Below the pieces are notes generated by a model. The model ran no database searches. It saw only the letters and a program-made list of their open reading frames with translations, and was not told the DNA's origin. The position numbers were made by a program, and so were the translations under genes. A stretch of DNA of 64,000 nt from Symsagittifera roscoffensis (taxonomy: Eukaryota; Xenacoelomorpha; Acoela; Convolutidae): positions 69,740,123 to 69,804,122 of the forward strand of contig NC_087064.1 in NCBI RefSeq assembly GCF_963678635.1, given 5' to 3'. Each line of letters opens with the position of its first letter. The stretch's first letter is position 1. This document shows positions 54,801 through 64,000 of the stretch, in pieces.

Positions 54801-57235
54801 GACCATATTTAAAAAAAATAAAAGTTTGTTCAAACAAGTTTTTTTTTCTGCGTGGTGTGATAAACAGATGTGAACGAAAAAATAGATTTGACAGTCATGC
54901 TAAAAAACTCCAAAAACGAACTTTACTTGAGGTAAACAAAGCTTTCTCGGCTTAAATTGAGCATAAATAAGCTATTGAAAGCCTAATCGCTCACCTTATT
55001 AGCTCGAAAATAGAAAAATCAAAAAGTTTAAACCAGGTCTTGACCCGAAAATTTTTTTAGGAAATTTTGTAGTTGTCGAATCACGTTTGAAAGGGCTTCC
55101 CTCAACCCAGTCCGATGATTATTTATGGTACCTCACATGCTGTGTGGAAAACAAAAATGTATATAAAAAAAAACAAACAACCGAATGCAAAGGTTCTCCC
55201 CATTTTTCAGTTGGTCAGAACAAAAACATTACTTTCTTTGTAGTTGTTTATCAATATGTTTTGAACGAACCCTCTGTGCTACTTGCTGTTTTTATCCGGC
55301 TATCCTTGTGTTATTCAGTATGGGCTCTTAGTAATGATTTCGAAATAAATTGTCTTGCGTGTACCTTGATTTTCAAAAAGTTTTTATTTGGTTAAGTGAT
55401 CCATGAAATATTTTTTAAAAATTGCGAAACTTGATCTCGGTTAGCCAACAATTCGTTATATATACGAACTCGTAATGGGCGACAGTTCGTAGTTTTCAGT
55501 AAAGCGACTTTTCGTTTCAAAGCAGAACGTTTAACGGGGTTTTCTTTAATATTGTGCAATTTAAAAAAATAAATTGACATCAAAGACAAATACTAAAATT
55601 TCCTTTAAGTCAAGTATTACAGACAACTTGCAGGATTTTAACGATTCTATTTTCTTGATAGTTTTTAACAACTGAAAATCGAGAGCTTTCTTGTTGTTGG
55701 CTGTTTATGGTGGCTTTTATCCGGATCTAATACTTGCATTTGGCTAAGTCCTGACAAGCTTTCACCAAGCCTTTCATGAAAGCACGCGGAAAATGGTCTG
55801 AAAGGCATTGACAGACGCTTTCTTGAAGTCTAGAAAATTTTTGGTGGGTTCTAGTCTTGTGTTTTCTTGTAGCGCTTCAAAAGCCCTCACGTGCTGGTCT
55901 TTGAGTTGAGTTCCAAAAAACGGTTTATCGCAAACGAAACGGGTTCAACTTAGGATCCCCCCAGGAAATTACCAGTATGCTTGAAAAAATAATTAATCAA
56001 CCGTAACTTCAGCTAGCTCAAAAATTCTCCTAGTCCTCGCAAAATTACAAGCCTTCTATTCGAGCTTTTTAACGCTTTAGTTTATCCAAAATTGAGCCTA
56101 ATTTTAAGGTGTAATTTCTAGTACATGTGCAAAAATGAAACACAAGTTGACTTACGAGTTGGCATATGTGGAATGATTGCATGGCTATGTTCAAGCCTTT
56201 CACTAACGGTTGTGCTATCGAAAGTAATAATAGGAAATTTTGCAGGGACGTTAGCAACATCGCCATATTGTCTGGCCAGTTATCTTGCTGTGTCAAGTTT
56301 GTGTAAACTTTTCGCCCCCCAGAAGTTAAGTGTTTACCATTTTCGTGAAAATTTTTTTCCTTTGAGAGGAAGTTGCTAATTGCTTAGCCGTTGTTGAGCG
56401 AATTTTAATTGGATGAATTTGGTGGGTGAAAAAAAAACGAATTTTTAAGAAATGAGGAAGAAATGGGTCCATTTGTATAGTGCATAGTTACTGTTTTAAT
56501 GATAACTAAATTGAAATAAAATCAAAACTGATAAACCAAAATTTAGCTAAGCTTTAATTCTTAGTCCCCCACCTGAGGCTTTTGATGCAATTTAAAAGTG
56601 GAATAAATTTTTTCAATTCCTCAACACTAGGACGCAATGTTTCCTCCTTATCAGCACTTAAATGTTACAAATTGTTGCCCTTCAAAATTTACGAATCGCC
56701 GCTTTTTACGAATTGACTCCAGTAAAAACTATTTTCTTTCGTGTTTTGCCTTTTTGATAACAGTTTTTTATTATCTGAACTTTTTCATTTAGAAAGTATG
56801 AAGAGACGCGATTTCATCATTTGGTACTTTTTGTCTGGCATTAAATATCAAAAGATTCGGTTTCAACTCTTTTTTTCGGACTTGAATTTTTGGGTCGGTT
56901 GTTTTCAAGAAATCTTTATTTAATTTCTGTTTCACCTTAAGATCTTAGTACAATAAGACGTTTTAAGCGAAGTTTCTGAAAAAAGAGACTCTAATAAGCG
57001 AAATTCTGTTAACAAAATGTTCTTTACCTTTTTAAATTGGTTTGAATTTTAAATGTTGATAATTGAAACAACACGTTAGTCACACGCTGTAGTCAAATAA
57101 GATTCAGGGTTGCTTGTTGTGATAATGAAACTACTGTCGACATACTCTTGCTAACTTTCGTTATCTTTAATTTAATGTTGACATTGCGTCATAATTGCTA
57201 CAGTCTGAAGTTTAAATCTATCCATTTGTTACTAG
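51814..57235 (+). other. Intron 2 of the MVB12-like gene
   Basis: AT-rich, 5.4 kb, bounded by AAAG/GTGAAT and ACTAG/GTGCAAG. It contains a dispersed repeat (about 52000-52200), an antisense retroelement (52651-54410), a second repeat (54420-54830) and otherwise unassigned sequence (54830-57235). I found no additional exon needed for the protein. Confidence 0.75.
52651..54410 (-). pseudogene. Truncated non-LTR-type retroelement: RT, zinc motif and nuclease-like C-terminus
   Basis: On the minus strand: DAENAFNSLNRKLAL (about 54360), a run to KKSTL and EGTTPGG (frame broken near 54230), then PLAMAMYGLAIIPLIKLL and HKWYADDGNAVLKLSNLRTV (54204-53920), with the RT signature YADD. Further on come FREISSLPLKMGGLNIKLPS (53650), NKSEFRDGIYLRYGWEPTKT (53340), CACGANFNLTHVLHCAKGGY and EARLDIKANGLWGSRFSRAF followed by FDVKIFNPHAK (53040). 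LD...FFDVKI could be a PD-(D/E)XK-type nuclease core. The 5' part before the RT fingers is absent and at least three frameshifts are present. It resembles RT proteins common in invertebrate genomes; I do not assign a named clade. Confidence 0.75.
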
Positions 57236-57729
57236 GTGCAAGAAACGAGAAGACAGTAACTACGAATTATATCAAAATCGGAGAGCTTAACGGGATGTTT
57301 CTTTACGGAAAATGGAAAAACTTATCCCCACTAACGGCTAGCAGCGCCACAGTACAATCGACGATTCCGAACCCGGCGACAGAGAGAACTCCTCAACAAA
57401 GTACAGCGGCTATGACTAATAATGCAGTTACGGAGAATGGGTTTGAATTAATAGGTGGAACGAATAGCACAGCTATGATGATGCCCCAGCAGGTCTGTCG
57501 GCCAAACGACCAGTGGAGTGCGATGACACTGGAGCGACAGAAGAGCGAAGTGTTGACAACGGGAATAGATGGAGTAAAATTCGTCATTAATCCGAAGTAC
57601 TCCAACAATTCAAATGGAGCAGGAGCTGCTAATCCAATTGTTATTCCTTCTTTTGATACTATGACAATGGATCAGATTGACTCGAAGTCTACGTACTCCT
57701 TGGATCTAGAGAGATCTCTGGTTAATTGA
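57236..57729 (+). CDS. MVB12-like ESCRT-I subunit, exon 3 (C-terminal, UMA domain)
   Basis: The acceptor ACTAG (57231-57235) joins in phase 1 to give GARNEKTVTTNYIKIGELNG, which equals the family step into xxFIGELNxM. It continues with LYGKWKN, a Ser/Thr/Pro/Asn-rich linker (57330-57540), then TTGIDGVKFVINPKY and DSKSTYSLDLERSLVN to the TGA at 57727-57729. The end corresponds to the UMA domain (DGVPF...P+F, YxYxFxxER), which binds the other ESCRT-I subunits. Exons 1-3 add to 292 residues, a normal length for the family (roughly 270-320). The 5.4-kb intron 2 contains a retroelement in antisense. Confidence 0.82.
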
Positions 57730-60131
57730 CTTCGAAACGTGCCAGCTGCATATTGATCAACTGTGTAAAGTGAAATTTTATCTTAATTATGTTTAGATGT
57801 TTAGATTTGCTAGAATATACCAGTAATTGAATTCATTTTTGAATTTTTTTTTTCGTTTTTCTATTTTCTTGGCAATTTTTGTTGATTATCCGTATGCTTC
57901 ACTTCTTTTGGTATTGATTCTTTGAAAAAAATTTTTAATGAGTCTTGAAGTTTGCTCCGCTTTGGAATTTTGCTTCAGTATCCATTCTCATTTCCTTCCC
58001 TTTTTCCCAAAGTGGCTGAAACGGTAACCAAAATAGTCAAGCAAAAATTGAAAGAAAAACAGGAAATTGAGTCGTTTAACATAACACTTAAGGGAAAGAA
58101 ATTTTAGTGTATATTGTCAGGGGCGAATCTAGGATTTTCTCGAGGAAATTATGTCGGCCTTTTTTTAGGCTGACTAAATAGATTCTCCCAAAGCACAAAA
58201 AAAGATATTGTTTGGCAAAATTTTCTGCGTCGCCCGCAAACCTAGAAAAAACAGTCCTAAGAAGCGTTTTTAGGCACTTTTTGGAAAAATTTGAACAGAA
58301 AAAAGTGTTTTTTCAGCGCACGTTTCCCCCTCAAAATTAAAAAAATATTGGCGTTAATATAGTAAATATTATTGAAAATAAGTAACTAAAGGCGCATTTA
58401 GAAAATTTTTAGGGTCCTTCAGGCAAAAAATGGATATCTCAAAATAGTACCAAGGTGTACCCGTGGGTCAGCAGGGGGTCGAATCCCTGAGGGGGAGGGA
58501 TCGTCCGCCAATCTCCTCGTCCCCCTTCCTTAATCCGCTAGAAAACAAAGAATTTTTCTGTATGCGAGCTGTGACTGAAAGTGTTTTGGCACTATGGCAA
58601 ATTAATCCCCAACAGTTTTTTTGAGGTCCTCAAAATTGTTCTAAAAAAGTGTTTGGAAGCAATATTCAAGATAGCTGGTTGCTGTGACCACAATAATAAA
58701 AAGACTTATTGATTTTCTTAATTTGTGGTATGATGAGAGGATCTAAAAGAAAACCAAGAACATTGGCATATTTGATAATAATAGTTAAGTTGATAGTAAT
58801 GCTAACGAAAAACAAGAAAAATGTGTTTAAAAATTTCAATTTTCAGTTTTTTTTTTCGATTTTTAATTCCCAACGAGGGGCTTAAAAACATTGAAAACTA
58901 ATTTTTACCGTAGTTGAAATAAAGTTAAAGGCTTCACTTGAATTAAACGTCTAATATAAGCTAATTATAGGCCTGCTGGCTCAATTTATTTGCCCTTTAG
59001 TGGACTAAAAATTTGATACGGTTTTTCTCATGCTTCTTATTGCACTTATGAATGCAGTCATAAAAATTTCTTCACGCTCAAATTCGATCTTTTGCGGTTT
59101 GACTATTGATTTCATTTTAAGTTGAATTCAAATTCATTTCTTGAAACGAAGGAAATTTACTCTCTCCCACAAAAACATGAATGACGCGAAATGAACTGTA
59201 GTTTTCAGAATTCTGAGCGGAAAGTATACAGTTTTGAAATTCAAAGGGCTATAACTTTAAAAATTTGTCTTTGAAACTCGAATGCTCAAAACATTTCTGT
59301 TACACAAGTCAGTATTTTTATTTTCGTTATCCTTGAGTTTCTTGAAGTTTATGTTGGGGAATATTCAATTTCTGGGGCATCAAGCGGCATATAACCTGCA
59401 TAACGTCCAGAATGCTTCAAGATTTCACTGACTAAGATCAGATAAGTCCGAATACTTATTCTTTCTAAGCGAATCAAGATTCGTTTGTATCAAATATTGA
59501 GTTTTGAAAGTTTTTACAGCACTTGCGAAAGCAAGTGACTTGCAATCGGGTACTAGATTTTTCCCCCGTAAAGAACTGCAAATCTGTAAGAAATTGAACT
59601 TACTAAAGTATTAAACCTTAACAACTTCCAGGTTTTTCCGCATTTGGTCTAGAGGTAACGCGGTTGTCTTCGCAGCCTAAGAAATCGTTAGAATTGTTTG
59701 TAAGAAATCGTTTTCCGATGTTGAAGAAAATACGGGAGTAAATGTGACTTCTTTATCATCTGAAATGTATAGTTGCACTGAATTGAAATCTAACAGATAT
59801 TCATTTACCTGTGATTTTTACTACGTGAATTGATGTGGGTTTAATACTGAGCAATTTTGATATGGCGTGCAAAGTATCCAGTTTTTTATTGCGCAAAGCA
59901 TGGGTGGAAAAAATCTAATTAAAATTGAATTAAGGCAAGCTAATTTGTTTAAATAATGTGGAACTACCTAGAATCAAAAGGGTTCATTTTGTACTTGATA
60001 GTACCTGCCAAAGGGGAAAATAAAAAAATTAAAATAATCGATTTCTCATTTGTTTTTTGTTTCTCATTTCAATTACAGAGTCATAAAATGGTAGTTAGAA
60101 CGTTCTATATCTTAAGTGTTCCAGAGAATCT
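57730..60131. other. AT-rich intergenic DNA downstream of the MVB12-like gene
   Basis: No supported gene. About 58130-58530 shares pieces with 62560-62720 (GGTCGAATCCCTGAG against GGCCGAATCCCCGAG; both followed by GTCCGCC or TCCGCCCC), so it is a dispersed repeat. A short tRNA-like piece lies at 59634-59680. Confidence 0.6.
59634..59680 (+). other. tRNA-like fragment (A-box-like), possibly SINE-derived
   Basis: TTTGGTCTAGAGGTAACG followed by CGGTTGTCTTCGCAGCC looks like a tRNA D arm and an anticodon hairpin with a short loop. A B-box (GGTTCGAATCC type) is not recognisable downstream, so it is not a complete tRNA gene. Confidence 0.25.
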
Positions 60132-60580
60132 TACTGATAAACAGTACTCATTCTTACAGGGAATGTGATTTTCTGGTGCATATACAAAACAGTCCGATAA
60201 ATCATGTAATGAACGAAACAAACGGTCCGGAAAAGTATGAAAAAAAGCGAAAAAACAATCCGATACAAAATAGGCCGAAAAACAGTCCCAAGTAATAATT
60301 GTTTTTTGTACAACAAACAAACAACAAAATAGTGATCACAGCAGTCGCGCCAACGTGTTGCAAGCTTGCCAACAGAGGGTAGGACTTAATACAAAATTTA
60401 GAGCCGGATATCGCCGCAGAGCGACGACGCGGGCCCACCGGCGACCTTAAACCACACTGTTTTGTATCTGACTGTTTCTTTCGTTCATTACATGATTTTT
60501 CGGACTGTTTTGTATTGGACTGTTTTGTATATGCACCAGAAAATCACATTCCCTGTAAAAAAGAGTACTGTTTATCAGTA
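60132..60580. mobile_element. TA-flanked inverted-repeat element (MITE, Tc1/mariner-like target)
   Basis: CTGATAAACAGTACTC at 60134 and GAGTACTGTTTATCAG ending at 60578 are exact inverse complements, each flanked by TA. The inverted repeats extend about 80-100 bases inward (GGGAATGTGATTTTCTGGTG, ACATGATTT/AAATCATGT). There is no ORF inside. The right arm has an extra unit with TACAAAACAGTCC. The TA duplication fits Tc1/mariner-type transposition. Confidence 0.85.
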
Positions 60581-63026
60581 AGTGGGTTTGCTAAACTAGT
60601 TGCTTGCAACATGATTCCCTAAGATTTGCTTATTCTGATTAAGGATTTTAGATTACTGTACAAGTAAGTAGTACAGGAAATTTTGCGGACATTTGAGTTA
60701 CAGAACAAAAACAAGACTGCCCGTATCAGGGCGAAGCCCTGAATTTTCCGACTGCCTTTTAATGTCTATGGAGCAGTAATAACATGAAAATTTTAAATGT
60801 AATAAAATGAGATAAAGAGATTTTTTGTGAAACATCCCCACACGCCATAATAAGAACAAAGTAATAATAAATATTGCTCCTTTTAACAAATCAATTATGG
60901 CGTATAAGCTTCCTTGAACCAATTTGGAACGATTTTTAAGACAGATTAAATCTCGCTTACGCGTTACTAGTGCAAAAAATATGGCGCGTTAATTGTCCCA
61001 AATTGGCCATAATGGCAACTTTTAAACCCTCATAACTTTACAAAAAATGAACAAAGGTGAAATAGCTTTTCATATTTGAGCTCAGGACAACAATAGTTTT
61101 TGACTGATTAAGAAAAATTCCGTCAAAACTGGCTAGTTAAAAAGTCGAAATTTGTCTGAAGAAAAAAACCCACCCGAGCACAAATATTCCGTTACGAAAG
61201 TCGGAACAATAAACACATGGTCTTTTTTGTTGATTAATTTTCGTTATAGTGGTGAGGATCAAATCTAGCCTCGTGAAACAATAATCTAATAAAGTAATTT
61301 TGCTCCTAAATATTTGTGTTGCGCAAATTCGCCTATCGCTTTTCGATAGAGTAGTAAAATGAAATGTACATACCTTCCAAATTTTATTGCAGTTCAAATC
61401 ACGAGTGGAAGAACTTTTTTTGTGTTGTCTCCTTTTACGTGAATATTAACATGAATGCAAGTTTCTTCTCCAGTACGTGGTCTAAACACAAAAGTGAACA
61501 AAATTTGAAAAGTGAACAAAATTTGTCAAGTATGGTAGCATAATAAACTCCTCTCAGCCGCGCGTTTGATTCCGAAATAAAAAATTAAAGAAATTGTCTC
61601 AGTTTCGAGGATTTGGAGTTTGATGACACCAAACTCAAAATATAATGAAATACAATTTAACTCTGCTGCATTTTCTAATAATATTATTTTAGCTGCACCA
61701 AATCTCATATTTATTGTTTTTTTTAAGTATCAGCTGGAAAAAACTAACCGGAATTGCAAATTTTTTTCTTTTTTTCGTTTGTCTCTAACTTTTTTGTTCC
61801 GGATGGGGAGGAACTTTGTATGTGGGCGTTTTAGTTTTTCTTCCCATCGCAAAACCAGTTACCGCAAATAATCATCAGAATGGGCCGAGTGATATATCAT
61901 ATAAAAGCCCTTTCAGTCGTGATGTGAACGACAATTAAAAATATGATTGGAAAATTCTGTGCCACTTCCACAGCAACCGGCTATCCTTATTTTATTTTGA
62001 ATTTTTTTCCTCAACTATTGTCATTGGTCGGAACGGTGATTGCACGAAAACCGGCTATCCTTGTTACTTTATTTTGCACTACTTCAGTAGCTATTGGTTA
62101 TTCATGATATTTGATGATGATTGACAGGAGGCTTAATTGTTTCTGGACTTTTTGAGGTGTTTTCTTTGAGTAGATACAGCAGAGAGTTGTTTTTTTTTAG
62201 CATCCGCGAGTTGATAGATATGATAATGATTTGGGATTTTTTGTTCAGGTCTTGGTGATTTTTTGTTCGTTTTTTTTCAGGAAAAAGTCTTGAAGTTTTT
62301 TCGCTCAAATTTGATATTTCACGGTTCGATTTTTGAATTTAACTTTTGTTCATTTCCTTTGTTAAAAGAAAGGCAAATTCCACTAAAGGGTATCGATTAG
62401 CAAAAGTCTAAAGGGTACGAAAAACGTGATCGACGTCTAGTTTCGAAAGTAGAATTTAATTTTCTGATTTCCCAGTGGAATAAAAAGTTAAACGATTGAT
62501 CCAGTTTTCTAAAACTTGGTTAATTTTATCAAAAAAGTGCTTTTTGAGAAAAAAACGAGCCAATAATGACCTTTTGAGTACTTATTTAGAAGTCTCTGCC
62601 TAAAAAAACAGCGTTTTTGCGCGCGCTCCCTCTCTAAATTACTATGTGTTGGCGCCTTTGAAAAAGTATGGGTAATGAGAAGGCCGAATCCCCGAGTGAG
62701 GGTCCCTTAGTCCGCCCCTTGTTACTATTGTTACGAGAAGAGATCGGAAATGTTTCGAATTCATAAAGTGCGCAAAGCAGATGTGATCGGCTGACTAACC
62801 CTAAAAATTTCAAAAAACGGCACATTCTTCTAAAAGAAATTACTGCGGTGCAAAAGTTTTAGCCAATATGGCCATTCAAGCATTTCGGCAATATTAGGAA
62901 ATTCATAATGGCTGGCTTTAAAAGACCAAAAAAAAATTTAAAAAAAAAACGTTCCCCCGTCATAGAAAAGCGACTGGCATCCTTTGCCATTTTTACTTCT
63001 ATTTAGCTGCAAGATGTGTAAATAAT
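60581..63026. other. AT-rich DNA with dispersed repeats
   Basis: No gene seen. About 61857-62100 shares TACCGCAAATA, TGATATATCATAT and CGGCTATCCTTATTTT with 54420-54830. About 62290-62540 shares TACGAAAAACGTGATCGAC and CCAGTTTTCT with 52060-52200. About 62600-62720 resembles 58280-58530. Confidence 0.55.
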
Positions 63027-63227
63027 TTCAGTTAAATGAGCCACAAGTTAGCATCAAAATTGAGACAGGAAGGTGGGGGGTCCCAGTCATCTTCATCTGC
63101 AGTATCGGACCCATCTATAGACAGTGGGCAGCCATTGGCGAAGCTGAGCAAAACACAGAAGAGGAAAAGTCGAATTATAGAAAGCGACGATGAAGAGGAA
63201 CCAATGGACATGAACGAACGAGGGGAC
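63027..63227 (+). CDS. Probable first coding exon of an unknown host gene
   Basis: AATTTCAG at 63023-63030 precedes TTAA and an ATG at 63036. The frame MSHKLASKLRQEGG, a Ser-rich run, then LSKTQKRKSRIIESDDEE and PMDMNERGDG ends at a good donor, GACG/GTAAGAG (63228). The peptide has the Ser/Lys/Asp-Glu bias of a nuclear, disordered N-terminus. An acceptor so close to the ATG would fit a short 5' UTR intron or spliced-leader addition. The next exon is not certain; acceptor-like TTTTAG (63342) and TTTCAG (63536) follow. No family recognised. Confidence 0.5.
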
Positions 63228-64000
63228 GGTAAGAGAATTTCACTTCGCATCATTTAGTCAAGGTATAAACAAAACAGATTTAAAAAGATAATAATTAAGA
63301 ATGGTATTTAAAAATTTGATTTTAAACAATATTTTATTTTAGCAGAAAGCTTAAATTATTTTGGCCCAGTGCAGTTAAATAAATATTGTTCTTACGATTA
63401 TGCTGCTTCTGTCATATCAGATTTTGCAATCAGATATCCCCTGCCTGGTGTTTTTCATCAAGAAAAATCATTAACTTAATTATAATTGATAATATAATCA
63501 AATCGTAATATAGACTTTTTTATTATTTTTTTTCAGACTTAAAACCGATGGATTAAATGTACAATTCCCCTTGCGCAAATTAAAATAGGGAGAGAAAAAA
63601 CGAGTTTTTTGCAAGACAATTTCGAAGAGAATGTTATATCACCTAAGTAACAGAATGAATTATCGAAATTCATCAAAACAAATTTTAAAAACAAGTTTCA
63701 AAGTAATTACTTTTTGCGCGTTTGTATCAGATGCATATTTTCTACAGGGTTAGTTTTAAGAATTAAAACAGAATAAATTTTTAGAATTAATTATTACGGT
63801 AGGTCACCTAAGGGTGAGGGTGGGGGGGGGGGGGGAGATTGTACGGTTGATCCCAATCCATAAGCTGTATGTTTTAGCCCCGGATGATCAATCTTCAATT
63901 ACCCAAAGCAGTTTAAGTGTCACAGATCTTCATTACGAAGAACAAATCAAAAAAGTGTGCAATTATTTTCTAATTTGCGCCAACCATTTAAAACCCGTTT
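63228..64000. other. Intron or intergenic DNA at the right edge
   Basis: No gene is supported. It includes a run of about 14 G near 63820 and AT-rich DNA. If the exon at 63027 is real, this is its intron or the next exons, which I cannot define. Confidence 0.4.

Noticed and set aside
56069-56379. Two opposed ORFs of 75-84 residues in intron 2, one hydrophobic
   Set aside because: No motif, no splice signals that fit, not needed for the MVB12 protein.
59634-59710. Complete tRNA gene
   Set aside because: D-arm-like and anticodon-like parts only; no T arm with B-box and no matching acceptor stem.

Overview
The window is metazoan nuclear DNA dominated by transposable elements. The only host gene I can name is an ESCRT-I MVB12-like gene (three exons, 51330-57729), a family of animals. 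A possible second host exon sits at about 63027. Near it is a nematode-like acceptor, and introns and flanks are AT-rich, so an ecdysozoan, possibly a nematode, is a guess and not a conclusion.

Layout. (1) 1-19732, plus strand: element A, a decayed giant Ty3/Gypsy-type LTR retroelement whose 5' end lies outside the window. It has Gag with two CCHC knuckles, protease, reverse transcriptase, RNase H, integrase with a GPF module, and then a macrodomain-like C-terminal part (to 8835). Behind pol come about 9 kb of further coding sequence, called ORFs A-F here (9236-18063), including an SGNH/GDSL-hydrolase-like domain in ORF B, and then a 3' LTR. (2) 19733-21373: the 3' end of a second plus-strand copy (element B) with a 200-base N gap and its own LTR; A appears to be inserted in it. 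(3) 47152 down to about 22195, minus strand: a distant relative (element M) with the same gene order, including the macrodomain-like part and ORFs A-F. Its pol is scrambled by an almost exact 2.08-kb tandem duplication and a four-fold array of integrase fragments, each with a (CT)n tract. (4) 47153-51087: a lone LTR (D), about 600 bp of unknown sequence, and a gutted element (C) with two LTRs and only about 640 bp between them. (5) 51330-57729: the MVB12-like gene. Its 5.4-kb second intron carries an antisense, 5'-truncated non-LTR-type retroelement. (6) 57730-64000: AT-rich DNA with dispersed repeats, a 449-bp TA-flanked inverted-repeat element, and a probable first exon of an unknown gene at 63027.

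How the parts fit. A and M are clearly diverged at protein level, yet they keep the same accessory ORFs in the same order. The block is therefore an old, inherited part of this retroelement lineage and not a chance fusion. In A it is longer than gag-pol. Every copy here is broken by stops, frameshifts or rearrangement, so none is likely to be autonomous now. Of the accessory proteins I can give a family-level guess only for the macrodomain-like tail and the SGNH domain; ORFs A and C-F are unrecognised. No envelope-like gene, CRISPR array, rRNA or complete tRNA was seen.
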